The notes under the pieces: model-generated
What the model was told of the DNA's origin: nothing
Database searches by the model: none
What the model saw: the letters and a program-made list of their open reading frames with translations, nothing else
NCBI GenBank assembly: GCA_021372375.1
Contig: JAJFUN010000095.1
Location: 1 to 61,855 of the forward strand
Length of the DNA stretch: 61,855 nt
DNA from: Pelosinus sp.
GTDB lineage: Bacteria; Bacillota; Negativicutes; Propionisporales; Propionisporaceae
Direction of reading: 5' to 3'
Position numbers and translations under genes: made by a program
Shown: positions 1-9,600 of the stretch, piece by piece
Position numbering within the stretch: the first letter of the stretch is position 1
Layout: the number at the start of each line of letters is the position of its first letter

Positions 1-2
1 TG

Positions 3-923
3 GAAATGACTGATGACAAGGCTGACGCCTATTTGACTCTTTATACCGTACTCAAAAAATTGGTCATTGTTGCCGCACCGTTTGTACCGTTTATTACAGA
101 AGAAATTTATCAAAATCTTGTTGCCGGGATTAATCCTAAGGCACCGGAAAGCGTACATCTTTGCTGCTGGCCGGAATTTGACGCCAAAGCAGTTGACAAA
201 GCGCTGGAAACAGAAATGGAATTGGCCTATAAGATTTGCGGACTTGGGCGGAGCGCGAGAAACCTTGCCAATATCAAAAATAGACAGCCGCTGTCTAAGA
301 TGCTGATTAGTACAGAGCTTCCTGAGTATTACATTGATATTATTAAGGAAGAACTAAACATTAAAGAAGTCGCAGCTAATGCTAACATGTCTGATTATGT
401 AAGCTATACCGTAAGACCCAATTCACCGGTTCTTGGTAAAGCCTACGGAAAATTGATGCCTGGCATCAAAGCTGCGATCAGCGCCATGGATCAGATGGAT
501 TTGGCGATTAAGGTGTCAGCAGGACAAATTGTTACCATTGATGTTCAAGGCACTGCGATTGAACTTGGCAGTGATAACCTTCTTGTCAGCATGAATGGTT
601 TGGAGGGCTTTGCCTTTGCCGGCGAAGGTGAAGTAGGGGTTGTGCTTGACACCCATATTTCGGAAGAACTGAAAACCGAAGGCTATGCCAGAGAAATTAT
701 CAGCAAGCTGCAAAATATGAGAAAAGACAGTTTGTTTGAAGTCGTTGACCAAATTAAAATCTATATGACAGGCAATGAGCTTCTCAAAAAGGTGGTAGAA
801 CAATATAAAGAGTATATTATGAGTGAAACCTTAGCAGTTGATATTGTGTTTGATGCTGCAAGAGAATATACTGAGCTCAATATTAACGGTGAAAAACTGC
901 AGATGGCAGTAGAAAGGCAATAA
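3..923 (+). CDS. ileS: Isoleucyl-tRNA synthetase, C-terminal part (5' end outside window)
   Basis: The reading frame is open from the window edge, so this is the last ~307 codons of a longer gene. It attaches isoleucine to tRNA-Ile in the cytosol. The visible part is the anticodon-binding region (the stretch around [16 protein letters not shown] is typical of class I Ile/Val/Leu synthetases) followed by the C-terminal DUF5915-like region of the long bacterial and archaeal-type IleRS. The catalytic HIGH and KMSKS motifs lie upstream of the window. A strong hairpin follows the stop. The identification rests on family recognition of the C-terminal domain; ValRS is less likely because there is no C-terminal coiled-coil arm. 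Confidence 0.9.
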   Translation, partial: EMTDDKADAYLTLYTVLKKLVIVAAPFVPFITEEIYQNLVAGINPKAPESVHLCCWPEFDAKAVDKALETEMELAYKICGLGRSARNLANIKNRQPLSKMLISTELPEYYIDIIKEELNIKEVAANANMSDYVSYTVRPNSPVLGKAYGKLMPGIKAAISAMDQMDLAIKVSAGQIVTIDVQGTAIELGSDNLLVSMNGLEGFAFAGEGEVGVVLDTHISEELKTEGYAREIISKLQNMRKDSLFEVVDQIKIYMTGNELLKKVVEQYKEYIMSETLAVDIVFDAAREYTELNINGEKLQMAVERQ

Positions 924-941
924 AAGCTAATAATAAACTAT

Positions 942-977
942 AAGAAGCAAGCCCTTGATTAGCGGGGCTTGCTTCTT
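942..977 (+). terminator. Hairpin terminator after ileS
   Basis: A perfect 13-bp stem (AAGAAGCAAGCCC with its complement) encloses a 10-nt loop 19 bp after the ileS stop. The T tract after it is weak. Confidence 0.65.
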
Positions 978-1081
978 GGCTTGATGGTTCTATTTGAAAC
1001 AGATAGTAAAACGGGATTATATACTCTTTGTTTGAATATATAGTATATAGGTAATATTTTGGCTGGATGAGGCTTATGTAT

Positions 1082-1870
1082 ATGTACATTTATGCAAAAG
1101 GTACGCGTAGAGATTTTAAAATAATCTATGACATAATTATGGCAGCTATGGCTGCTATAATTATTGTTTCGCTCATTTTGCAGGAACAGTCTCCTATATC
1201 TGATGAAGTCTTAGCTATATTGCAATATGTTGATTATATGATATGGCTGATATTTGTGGCAGATTATGTTATACGTTTCGTAGTAGCTCGAGATAAAGTT
1301 TATTTTGTACGCTCAAATGTAATTGATTTGATTTCGATATTACCGTTTGATGCATTATTTCAAGGCATCAGAGCGGTAAAAATCGTTCGTTTAATTTATA
1401 TGTTTCGGATTTTTGTCTATGTAAATCGCGTATATAAGCGCTTGAATGCCATCATTCTTACCAATAATTTTCATCAAATATTATGGTTTACTTTTGCTAC
1501 CATCTTTATGGGAGCTACCGCTATCGCCTATATTGAGGATATGAATATTGGCGATGCATTATGGTGGAGCTTTGTTACTACCACAACGCTTGGTTATGGA
1601 GATATTGCTCCGCAGTCGGCTGGAGGCAGAATTGTGGCGGCTGGCTTAATGATTGTCGGTATCGGATTTATCAGCATGCTGACAGGAACAATATCTGTTT
1701 TTTTTATCAGACAGCAAAAAAGAACTGCCTATAGCGATGAGACTATAAGGTTAATTATTTCAAAGCTGGAAAATTTCTCGGCTCTTAGCGAAGAAGATAT
1801 TAAAAATATATACGCAGTGTTGCTTGCTTTAAAAAAGAGCGGGCAAAATATAAAGACACCACAGAAATAA
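1082..1870 (+). CDS. Voltage-gated-type potassium channel (6TM, single pore)
   Basis: This encodes a membrane ion channel of about 262 residues. The selectivity filter TLGYGD lies near residues 169-174, just after the pore helix WWSFVTTTT. An S4-like segment near 95-115 carries basic residues spaced about every third position (GIRAVKIVRLIYMFR), as in voltage-sensing Kv-type bacterial channels. A short hydrophilic tail follows the last helix, and no RCK/TrkA-N domain is present. I chose the ATG at 1082 because GGATGAGG ends 9 nt upstream; ATGs at 1067 and 1076 are in frame but have no well-placed ribosome site. The gene stands alone between ileS and an MFS pump. Potassium selectivity is inferred from the filter only. 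Confidence 0.85.
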   Translation: MYIYAKGTRRDFKIIYDIIMAAMAAIIIVSLILQEQSPISDEVLAILQYVDYMIWLIFVADYVIRFVVARDKVYFVRSNVIDLISILPFDALFQGIRAVKIVRLIYMFRIFVYVNRVYKRLNAIILTNNFHQILWFTFATIFMGATAIAYIEDMNIGDALWWSFVTTTTLGYGDIAPQSAGGRIVAAGLMIVGIGFISMLTGTISVFFIRQQKRTAYSDETIRLIISKLENFSALSEEDIKNIYAVLLALKKSGQNIKTPQK

Positions 1871-1898
1871 ACAAAGGTATTAGGACAGGAATGGCGCA

Positions 1899-1926
1899 TT
1901 TTATCATAATTTGCCTTATGATAAAA
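1899..1926. promoter_or_regulatory. Perfect inverted repeat between channel and MFS genes
   Basis: TTTTATCATAA and its exact complement are separated by TTTGCC, 46 bp before the MFS start. Without a T tract on the plus strand it could be an operator or a weak terminator. Which one is not decidable from sequence. Confidence 0.4.
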
Positions 1927-1972
1927 ACTACAGGAATGTTATAAAATTTTTGAAGCATATGAAGGACTATGT

Positions 1973-3157
1973 ATGGAAATTTGGAAGAAAAATTTATGGG
2001 TTTGTTGGTTTGCGGTATTTGTTGTGTCATCAGGGATGAGTCAAATGGCACCGATTTTACCGCTGTATATTGAACATTTAGGAGTTTACGATCAGGCGGA
2101 GGTTGCACGTTGGGCGGGGATTATCTTTGGCTGTAACTTTGTTAGCTTGACGATTTTTTCGCCCATTTGGGGCCGATTTGCCGATAAGTATGGACGAAAG
2201 CCGATGGTTCTCCGGGCAAGTTTATGGTTGTCGATTATTATGATATGTATGGGGTTTGCCCAGAATGTATATCATTTGGCCGGGCTTAGGCTGCTGCAGG
2301 GAGCGTTATCTGGCTTTCAGGGCGCGGCTATTACTTTGGTCGCAACTCAGACGCCAAAAGAACAGTCCGGCTGGGCGCTGGGGACGTTGTTTACAGGCCA
2401 GGTGGGCGGTACACTCTTAGGACCGCTCTTTGGAGGGTATCTTTCTGAGTTTATTGGGTTTCGCGGTTCTTTTTTGGTAATAGGAGGCTTATGTTTTACA
2501 GCATTTTTCGCGATTTATTTTTTCGTGCAAGAGAAAAGTGTACAGCAAAATGAGGAGACACTTAGTTCACGTGCGGTATGGCAGGCGCTACCTAATCCGA
2601 AGTGGACAGTTTGTTTATTTGTTACAACCATGGTTATGCAGTTGGCACTTCTTTCGATTCAGCCGATTATTACGGTTTTTGTTGCCAAACTTGCGGGAAG
2701 TACTAGCCATATTGCTGTTCTTGCCGGCGCTGTTTTTGCGGCAGCAGGTTTGGCCAGCATGCTAGCAGCGCCAAGGCTCGGCAAGCTCTCTGACAAGATT
2801 GGCGCCCAAAAGGTGTTATTATATGCTTTACTGGCGGCTGGCTGCTTATTTATTCCTCAAGCCTTTGTACAAACTGTTTGGCAATTGGCTTTACTAAGAT
2901 TCTTATTAGGTCTTACCACTGCGGGATTATTGCCATCAATTAATAGTCTAATTCGAAAAAGTACGCCCAAAGAGATTACTGGGCGTATTTATGGATTTAA
3001 TCAGTCAGCGCAATTTCTGGGTATGTTTACTGGCTCGATATTAGGCGGGCAGATTGCGGCAGCAGCAGGTATTCAGTATGTACTTTTTTTAACAGGGACG
3101 TTATTGCTGATAAATGCTTTATGGTTTTATCGCATGATTTATAAAAATTTGCATTAA
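1973..3157 (+). CDS. MFS drug-efflux transporter, MdtG-like
   Basis: The product is 394 residues, the usual size of 12-helix drug:H+ antiporters of the DHA1 family. The MFS signature between helices 2 and 3 is clear (GRFADKYGRKPM, about residues 67-78), and a second copy-like loop (LGKLSDKIGAQK) marks the second half. The text resembles E. coli MdtG along its length, including ATQ.P...SGWALGTL near 122-137 and the shared order AAPRLGKL. It probably exports small hydrophobic compounds across the cytoplasmic membrane; the substrate is unknown. The gene is monocistronic, preceded by an inverted repeat that could bind a regulator and followed by the leader of the next gene. Confidence 0.85.
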   Translation: MEIWKKNLWVCWFAVFVVSSGMSQMAPILPLYIEHLGVYDQAEVARWAGIIFGCNFVSLTIFSPIWGRFADKYGRKPMVLRASLWLSIIMICMGFAQNVYHLAGLRLLQGALSGFQGAAITLVATQTPKEQSGWALGTLFTGQVGGTLLGPLFGGYLSEFIGFRGSFLVIGGLCFTAFFAIYFFVQEKSVQQNEETLSSRAVWQALPNPKWTVCLFVTTMVMQLALLSIQPIITVFVAKLAGSTSHIAVLAGAVFAAAGLASMLAAPRLGKLSDKIGAQKVLLYALLAAGCLFIPQAFVQTVWQLALLRFLLGLTTAGLLPSINSLIRKSTPKEITGRIYGFNQSAQFLGMFTGSILGGQIAAAAGIQYVLFLTGTLLLINALWFYRMIYKNLH

Positions 3158-3269
3158 GTAGTAAAAAACGGCATTTATTAAATGATTACCATGTATTGCC
3201 ACACTGAAAAATCAACAAAAATACAGGAGAAACGGACAGCAAAGGATAATTAATAACAATAGAAAGTGC

Positions 3270-3412
3270 TGAAGGGAGGTGAGCTTGTCAGTATCTGAAT
3301 ATACGCCGAATCCTAAAGATACTAGGTACGGAGGAACCGTTTAACGGGGTGAAGTGCGTTTAGCACAGGGCAGCCTAGCCCTAACCCGGCAGCTAACTTC
3401 GGAGGCGAGCAA
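3270..3412 (+). promoter_or_regulatory. Cyclic di-AMP riboswitch (ydaO/yuaA class)
   Basis: The stretch carries the class hallmarks in order: CGCCGAATCC at 3304-3313, GGAACCG...CGGGGTGAA at 3333-3353, AGGGCAGCCTAGCCCTAACCCGGCAGC around 3367-3393, and CTAACTTCGGAGGC at 3393-3406. ydaO-class RNAs bind c-di-AMP and commonly control cell-wall hydrolases, potassium and osmolyte genes, which fits the NlpC/P60 gene starting 15 nt downstream. No terminator lies between aptamer and start, so control is likely at translation or by premature stop within the aptamer. Confidence 0.9.
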
Positions 3413-3426
3413 AGGCGGTTGGTTTA

Positions 3427-4110
3427 TTGAGACAAGTTTTAAAATTAAAAACTTTATGGATTGCCGTAGTTATTATGGCTGGCAATCTATGGTTAGTATC
3501 AGGCGCAGAAGCGGCCATGCTGCGGCTCGGTGATCGTAATCCTGAGGTAGTAGTGCTGCAGGAGCGTTTGACAGGTTTGGGGTACAATGTTGGGAGTACA
3601 GACGGTAATTTTGGCGCTTTGACCGAAGCGGCCGTAAAAACTGTACAAGCCGTTAATGGTTTAGAAGCTGACGGGATAGTGGGCAGCGCAACTTGGGAAC
3701 TATTGCGCTCGGCTAATAAAGCACCAAGCCGCAGTCTTACTACCAGTGCTGCCCAAATTTTACGTACGGCTCAGCAGTTTATTGGTGTACCCTATGTTTG
3801 GGGTGGTACTTCACCCAATGGGTTTGATTGTTCTGGTTTTACCCAATATGTGTTTGGCCTAAATGGTATATCATTGCCGCGCACGGCCGACATTCAATAT
3901 GAAGCAGGGATACCTGTGCGCGCTGAGGAACTAAAGCCAGGTGACTTAGTGTTCTTTTCTACTTATGAGCCAGGTCCATCCCATGACGGCATTTATTTAG
4001 GAAATGGGAAATTTATCAATGCTACTTCTAGTCGGGGCATTGCCATTGACCGTATGGATAGTTCTTATTGGAAACAACGTTATTTAGGAGCAAGACGGGT
4101 TATTCGTTAA
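3427..4110 (+). CDS. Secreted peptidoglycan hydrolase: PG-binding domain plus NlpC/P60
   Basis: This 227-residue exported endopeptidase cuts peptide stems of peptidoglycan. Residues 1-29 form a signal peptide (LKTLWIAVVIMAGNLWLVSG then AEA). Residues 34-93 are a PG_binding_1 repeat (GDRNPEVVVLQERL...DGIVGSATW). Residues 108-227 are the NlpC/P60 catalytic domain, with nucleophile Cys135 in FDCSGF, His186 in SHDGIYLG and Asn198 as the third polar residue. The start is TTG, chosen because AAAGGCGG sits 8 nt upstream and the signal peptide needs these residues; the first ATG (3478) would cut the signal in half. The upstream c-di-AMP riboswitch links the enzyme to wall homeostasis. Confidence 0.9.
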   Translation: MRQVLKLKTLWIAVVIMAGNLWLVSGAEAAMLRLGDRNPEVVVLQERLTGLGYNVGSTDGNFGALTEAAVKTVQAVNGLEADGIVGSATWELLRSANKAPSRSLTTSAAQILRTAQQFIGVPYVWGGTSPNGFDCSGFTQYVFGLNGISLPRTADIQYEAGIPVRAEELKPGDLVFFSTYEPGPSHDGIYLGNGKFINATSSRGIAIDRMDSSYWKQRYLGARRVIR

Positions 4111-4116
4111 AGTAAG

Positions 4117-4155
4117 CAGGGCTGTCCAAATTAATTTGAGACAGCCCTGTTTTTA
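4117..4155 (+). terminator. Intrinsic terminator after NlpC/P60 gene
   Basis: A 10-bp stem (CAGGGCTGTC with its complement) around a 14-nt loop is followed by T6. The ribosome site of the next gene begins three bases later. Confidence 0.85.
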
Positions 4156-4172
4156 TAAAGGAGGCTAGCGTC

Positions 4173-4520
4173 ATCAAGGGTATAGCGGTTATAAACCAAG
4201 AGAATAAGGTTATTTTAGTATCTGAACTTTGCATAGCGTCAACCTTTTGGTCAAGGCTAAAAGGCTTACTGGGAACTTCTAAGTTGTCAGCAGGAAACGG
4301 GCTGCTGATTCGTCCCTGCAGCAGTGTGCATACTTTTGGTATGCGTTATCCAATTGATGTGCTATTTCTAAACCCGGAGTTAAAGGTTCTCAAGGTTGTG
4401 GATTCTTTGGCATCTATGCGGGCAGTTGGCAAATTAGGAAGCTCTATGGCACTTGAACTGCCGGCTGGTACGGCAGCTAAAACTAATACAGTAGTGGGGC
4501 ATCATTTAACTATAAAATAA
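4173..4520 (+). CDS. DUF192 family protein, apparent ATC start
   Basis: The reading frame encodes a full DUF192 domain (about 115 residues): CIASTFWSRLKGLLG, then GNGLLIRPCSSVHTFGMRYP, then ALELPAGT near the end. Function of the family is unknown; members are small, often exported or membrane-associated. The only standard start in frame is TTG 4284, which would remove the first ~37 residues including the conserved R.KGLLG block. A perfect AAAGGAGG at 4158-4165 sits 7 nt before ATC 4173, and the frame is open from there, so I take ATC (or, less likely, GTC 4170) as the initiation codon. No stop or frameshift interrupts the extended frame. The terminator of the preceding gene isolates it. Confidence 0.7.
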   Translation: MKGIAVINQENKVILVSELCIASTFWSRLKGLLGTSKLSAGNGLLIRPCSSVHTFGMRYPIDVLFLNPELKVLKVVDSLASMRAVGKLGSSMALELPAGTAAKTNTVVGHHLTIK

Positions 4521-4696
4521 AACCACTGCAGGAATATATCGTAAAAAGGCTCTGCTATGAGACAAGGTATTTTGTGGCTGATTTTTTAAAAAATTCTAAA
4601 ATAAAATGATAAATTCACTAATAACAGTTGAAAAAAAAGCAAATCTGTGATATCTTACAGAGTGTAACGAATTACGTTTTTTTTTGTACCTGTACA

Positions 4697-4714
4697 TTGT
4701 GTTAATTTTCACAA
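4697..4714. promoter_or_regulatory. Rex-like operator upstream of carboxyltransferase gene
   Basis: TTGTGTTAATTTTCACAA matches the NADH-sensing Rex consensus TTGTGAAANNTTTCACAA at all but two positions. It lies in the 334-bp gap before the carboxyltransferase gene. The same gap holds two similar blocks, GTGTAACGAATTACG near 4663 and GTGTAACTTTAATTACG near 4720, and the palindrome ATTACGTAAT at 4731-4740. No gene is evident in the gap. Redox control is an inference. Confidence 0.45.
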
Positions 4715-4854
4715 TAAAGGTGTAACTTTAATTACGTAATGCGGGATTCTAAAATATGCTTATCATGATTGGAGGACTGTACAAGTTCTAGAAAAAGATA
4801 AGCCTATGTTTTTCAATAAAATAATTTTTTACATTGAAGGGAGATTGCACCGCT

Positions 4855-6207
4855 ATGGGAAAAATGAAACCGTTGCAAATTATGGAGACTGTACTAAGGG
4901 ATGGACATCAATCGCTGGCTGCTACTCGTATGCGTATGTCAGACATGATTGAGATGTTAGAGAAGTTGGATGATATTGGATACTTTTCGATAGAAGCATG
5001 GGGTGGCGCTACATTTGATACCTGCCTGCGCTTTTTGAATGAAGATCCTTGGGAACGTCTTCGCATTTTGAAAAGCCATCTGAAAAAGACGCCGATTCAG
5101 ATGCTGCTGAGAGGTCAGAATGTTCTTGGTTACAAGCATTATGCTGATGATGTGGTATCAGAGTTTGTAAAACGCGCTGTTGACAACGGGGTTGGCGTAC
5201 TGAGAATTTTTGATGCGTTCAATGATGTTCGCAACCTGGAAACCGCTATGAAAGCTTGTAAAGCGGCTGGCGGGCATGCACAAGGTGCAATTGTATATAC
5301 TATTAGCCCGTATCATAACAAAGAATCCTTTGTTAAAGTTGGTAAAGAATTAGTACAACTTGGTGCTGATTCCATCTGTATTAAAGATATGTCCGGTTTG
5401 TTATCGCCATATAATGCTTATGATTTGGTAAAAGCTTTAAAAGCTGAAATAGACAAGCCAATTCATTTACATACCCATTATACCAGCGGTATGGCTTCCA
5501 TGACTTACCTTAAAGCAATTGAAGCAGGCGTTGACATTGTTGACTGCGCGCTTTCCCCATTTGCACTGGGTACTTCACAGCCGGCAACCGAAGCTATCGT
5601 TGCTGCTCTTGAAGGTCAGGAACGCGACACTGGTATCAAAAAAGAAGTTCTTTATCCAATTGCCGACCATTTCCGCGAAGTGAAAAAGAGCCTGGCAGCT
5701 GACTTTAAACTTAATACTGCCATTGACATCAATACCAAAGTGTTGACCTTCCAGATTCCTGGCGGCATGCTTTCCAATTTGCTCAACCAGCTGAAAGAAC
5801 AAGGTATGGCCGACAAGTATTCTGAACTTCTCGACGAAATGCCGCGGGTACGTGCTGACCTTGGTTATCCTCCGCTTGTTACACCAAGCAGCCAGATTTG
5901 CGGTACTATGGCCACATACAATGTTATGTGTGGTGAAAGATATAAAATAGTTCCAACTGAAGTAAAAGATATCATTCGCGGTAAATATGGCCGTACTCCG
6001 AAGGAAATCGATCCGGAATTCAGAAAGAAAGTTTTGGGTTCAGACGACCATATTACTTATCGTCCGGCTGATGATCTCGAACCTCAGATGGAAGCCCTGA
6101 CCAAAGAATTAGCAGAAAAGGGTTATCCGAATGCAACCGTGGAAGATGTACTTTCCTATGCATTGTTCCCTGAAGTAGCTCTGGCATTCTTTGAAAAGAA
6201 TCGCTAA
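4855..6207 (+). CDS. Carboxyltransferase subunit (pyruvate carboxylase B / oxaloacetate decarboxylase alpha / transcarboxylase 5S type), no biotin domain
   Basis: This 450-residue protein moves CO2 between carboxybiotin and pyruvate/oxaloacetate. Residues 8-270 form the HMGL-like TIM barrel: ETVLRDGHQS at about 11-20 supplies the metal aspartate, SICIKDMSG holds the lysine that is carbamylated in this family, and HLHTHYTSG supplies the HxH metal ligands. The conserved carboxylase C-terminal region follows (TPSSQICGTMA). The biotinyl domain normally fused in oadA/pycB is absent, so a separate carrier protein is needed, as in propionate-forming Negativicutes. The ATG at 4855 has GAAGGGAG 10 nt upstream; a TTG at 4834 precedes that site and is rejected. 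Sequence alone does not separate the three named activities. Confidence 0.85.
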   Translation: MGKMKPLQIMETVLRDGHQSLAATRMRMSDMIEMLEKLDDIGYFSIEAWGGATFDTCLRFLNEDPWERLRILKSHLKKTPIQMLLRGQNVLGYKHYADDVVSEFVKRAVDNGVGVLRIFDAFNDVRNLETAMKACKAAGGHAQGAIVYTISPYHNKESFVKVGKELVQLGADSICIKDMSGLLSPYNAYDLVKALKAEIDKPIHLHTHYTSGMASMTYLKAIEAGVDIVDCALSPFALGTSQPATEAIVAALEGQERDTGIKKEVLYPIADHFREVKKSLAADFKLNTAIDINTKVLTFQIPGGMLSNLLNQLKEQGMADKYSELLDEMPRVRADLGYPPLVTPSSQICGTMATYNVMCGERYKIVPTEVKDIIRGKYGRTPKEIDPEFRKKVLGSDDHITYRPADDLEPQMEALTKELAEKGYPNATVEDVLSYALFPEVALAFFEKNR

Positions 6208-6230
6208 GCCTTATAAATAAGAAATGAAAT

Positions 6231-6290
6231 AACTGCCATTCTATGGCTGCGTCACATTGCTGACAATGCTGTAGGATGGCAGTTTTTTTT
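6231..6290 (+). terminator. Intrinsic terminator after carboxyltransferase gene
   Basis: AACTGCCAT pairs with ATGGCAGTT and is followed by T8. The long internal part can fold further. Confidence 0.8.
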
Positions 6291-6302
6291 CATCGTTTTA
6301 AT

Positions 6303-6469
6303 GTAGGGGCAATCCCTCTGTGGTTGCCCGCGTAGAGGCGTTCTTACAAGAAGATACTAATCTGTGGTACTAAGAAAAACAAACTTATAAGATGCCTTTT
6401 TTAATACCAGAGAAAGTTATTCATAATAGATCATTTGTGCGCGGGCAACCACGGAGGGATTGCCCCTAC
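6303..6469. repeat. Inverted-repeat element, GTAGGGGCAAT family, copy 1
   Basis: Two 30-bp arms (6303-6332 and 6440-6469; begin GTAGGGGCAATCCCTC, end CGCG) face each other with one mismatch around a 107-bp centre. Similarity to the copy at 58460 extends past the arms, through CTTATAAG..ATGCCTTT in the centre and into the flank (TTCCATGATAGCCT near 6509). It has no open frame, so it looks like a non-autonomous MITE-type element. Confidence 0.8.
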
Positions 6470-6552
6470 GAAAGCAAAAATCTCATTTTAATTATGTTTA
6501 CACCTTATTCCATGATAGCCTGATGACATTGGGCGGGAGCCTGCGCTTTGAA

Positions 6553-6596
6553 TAAAATAAAAATAGAAACGGGGTCGCTGTGAGATGCCCCGTTTC
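6553..6596 (-). terminator. Terminator of the M16 protease gene
   Basis: On the minus strand GAAACGGGG pairs with CCCCGTTTC around 13 nt and is followed by a T-rich run (complement of AAAATAAAAAT). It lies 42 bp after the protease stop. Confidence 0.75.
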
Positions 6597-6637
6597 TACT
6601 TATTAGTTTATATACTATTTGTTCATGATAGATTATA

Positions 6638-9600
6638 CTATTCGGTTAGTGGCAGTAAAGCGCCGAAATGCGCTTGGTTTTCTTTGAGTTTGCTCTCATT
6701 GCCGACCACACAGAAATAGTTTTGCTGCTTTAGTTCGGTAAACATTTTGGCAAAGTTTCTAATGTCTTCCGGCGTGGTCGTTAGTACATCATCACGTTCT
6801 TGTTGTATATCAGCATACGTAATTCCCCGCATATAATTTCTAGTTACGCTGTCTCCCTTGCCGTAAGGCGTAAGCGGGGTATCGAGCTTACCGATTGTGG
6901 CAATGATATAATTATTCATTTCGCGCTCGGTAGCTGAAAAATTACTTAAGAAGCTTGCCACCTCATCATAAATAGCAAGTGTCTCCATAAGATTAGGATC
7001 ACGCCAGGAGGTAAAGAATAATGTGCCCGCCCTGTCAATGCCGATTGAGCCGCCGTAAGCGCCGCCTAGTACCCGGACGTGGTTCCACAGATAGTTGGTA
7101 TTTAGAATGGTCTGCAGCACTCTCATTTTGCCTGTGTAATCATAACCGATGCTGCGGAAATTAAAGACCTTAGTGACATACTGGACTTTGCCGGCTGTTA
7201 TAAGCCCTTCGTTTTTCGGATTGACCACAAAGGGGTAGGCTGCCGGTTCTAGGCTTTTATCCTGCAGCGTATTAATGAATTTCTTGAGGTGGGGCTGAAA
7301 GAGCTGATAATCTTCGCGTGAGGCCACAACATTTGTTAAGAGATCTTTTTTATTAAACACTTTATCACGCAAGGCGCTTAAATGCCGGCGGACTTCCGGC
7401 GCTTTGGCGGTATAGTCCTTTTCGAGCCCGCTGATAAACTGGTAAAATGGCAAGTCGTTTGCGGCCCGGTAGCTGTAAGCGGGGGAAATATAGGACATGG
7501 CTCTGTTGATTGAAATTTTGGTACCGCCTTGCAGCAGTTCGGACTGACGCTCGGCTTTAATTTTTTTGATTAATTCTAAGAGACGGTCGGGGTTATCAAA
7601 TTTACTGTGATTAATGATTTGATTTACTAACTCTAAGGCTGCAGGAATATTACTCACGAGCGCTTTGGTAGTTACCGCCAGATAGGGGTGATAGATATCT
7701 TCTTTTGCTTTATCAGCGACAGCGTTCACGCTGAAAGAAATGCCGCCTGTTTTTATTTTTATTTTATTGCTTAAATCCTCCTGGGTATATTTTTCGGTGT
7801 CAATTTCACCTAATAGCTCTGCTAAAAGATATAGATAAGGCAGTTCCTCCTGCGATACAGTCTTGGTCGAAAAATTTAGGTTAAAGTACGTAATGCCATT
7901 TGTAAATTGAGGCGTATATAGCACCGTAGTACCGGCTTCATTCATTTCTTCATAGTCTATCTTTTCGGCCCTAGGGGAAATATCAGTCGGTGACAGTGTC
8001 GGCATTTTAGCAATGTTTTCCGGTGCATCAGGCGCAGTCTGCTCGGCTTTTAATTCATTGGTTTGATTAACTAGCGCTGCGTTTTCTTCGGTTGACAGAC
8101 TGGCTTTATAGTTTGCTAGTTTCGCTTTAGTTTCTGCTGCCTTGATTTCTTCAAGACCTGGTTCAGGGACAGCAATTACGGTAGAATGCAAGGGATTGTC
8201 AAGCAGGTATCTTTTTATTATTGTTTCGAAGTAAGGCGTTGTTACGGCCTTATGCTTGCTGATAGAATGATAGGCTAGCGGCGCAATTGGATCTTTATCA
8301 TAAACCCAATTGGTCAAACTGGCAAAGCTATAGGTAAGACCTTTATTTTTAGCGTTTGCGATTAAGTCCCGTTTCTGAAATTCAGCAATGCTATAGGCTG
8401 ATTTAATTAATTTTTTATCAATGCCCTTATTTACCAGCTCTGTGAGTTTATCATGCACAAGCTGTTCTAGCTTGGCTTTTTGCTCTTCATTCGCATTGGT
8501 GACGACAATGCTGTAAGTCGGCTGCTTGAGTGCAATATCAAAGCTTGAGTAAACATTCTGACCAATTCCGGCGTCAATAATGGCCCGCTTGAGCGGCGCA
8601 TCATCTGAGCCAAGTAAAACAGTATCAAGTATGCTAAAGTCATCTAAGAGGTCGAGCTCACCGGCTTGACCAATGACATAATTCAAGGTCAAATATGTTT
8701 TGTTAGTTATCTTTTCATTGGCGGCTACAGGATAATTAATTTTTACATCGCTGTTTGGCGGCAACGCAGTTTGCAAAGCTATCTCATAATTAAATTCTTT
8801 CTTGTCAAAGGCTCTCAGATATTCATGGTCAAGAAACTTTAACGTATCTAGAATATCCAGGTTGCCATACAAAAAGATGTAACTATTGGCAGGATGGTAA
8901 TAGGTATGATGAAAATCAAGAAATTGCTCTCTAGATAAATTAGGGATAGTTTCCGGATCGCCGCCTGAAGAATGGGTATAAATTGTATCAGGCAAAAGGG
9001 ATTTTGGAATAGCCCGCCATAACAGCGATTCTGGTGAGGAAAAAACGCCCTTCATTTCATTATAAACAACGCCATTGTAAAGAAGATCCTTGCCTGCGTC
9101 TTTTAATTCGTAATGCCAGCCTTCTTGCGAAAATATTTCTGGCTTTTGATAAATATTAGGATAAAAAACCGCATCCATATATACATCCATTAGGTTGCGA
9201 AAATCCTTGTCATTGCGGCTGGCTACCGGAAACACGGTCTTATCAGGAAAAGTCATGGCATTTAAAAAGGTGTTAAGGGAAGATTTGAGCATGTCGACAA
9301 AGGGTTCTTTTACCGGAAATTTACGCGAACCGCATAATACGGAATGTTCTAAAATATGCGCTACGCCTGTACTATCAGCCGGTAAAGTACGAAAGCTGAT
9401 AGAAAATACCTTGTTATCATCAGTGTTTTCAATATATAGCAGTCTGGCACCGCTTTTTTCATGTGCAAAAAGATAGGCATTTGCGTTGATTTCCGGTACT
9501 TTTTTTTGCTCGACAAGCTTAAAGCCGGCATAAGTATCATTGAGTGTCCATCGCGGCTGTGCCGCATTGCTTTCAGGACAAAGAAAGAACAAGAAAAGGA

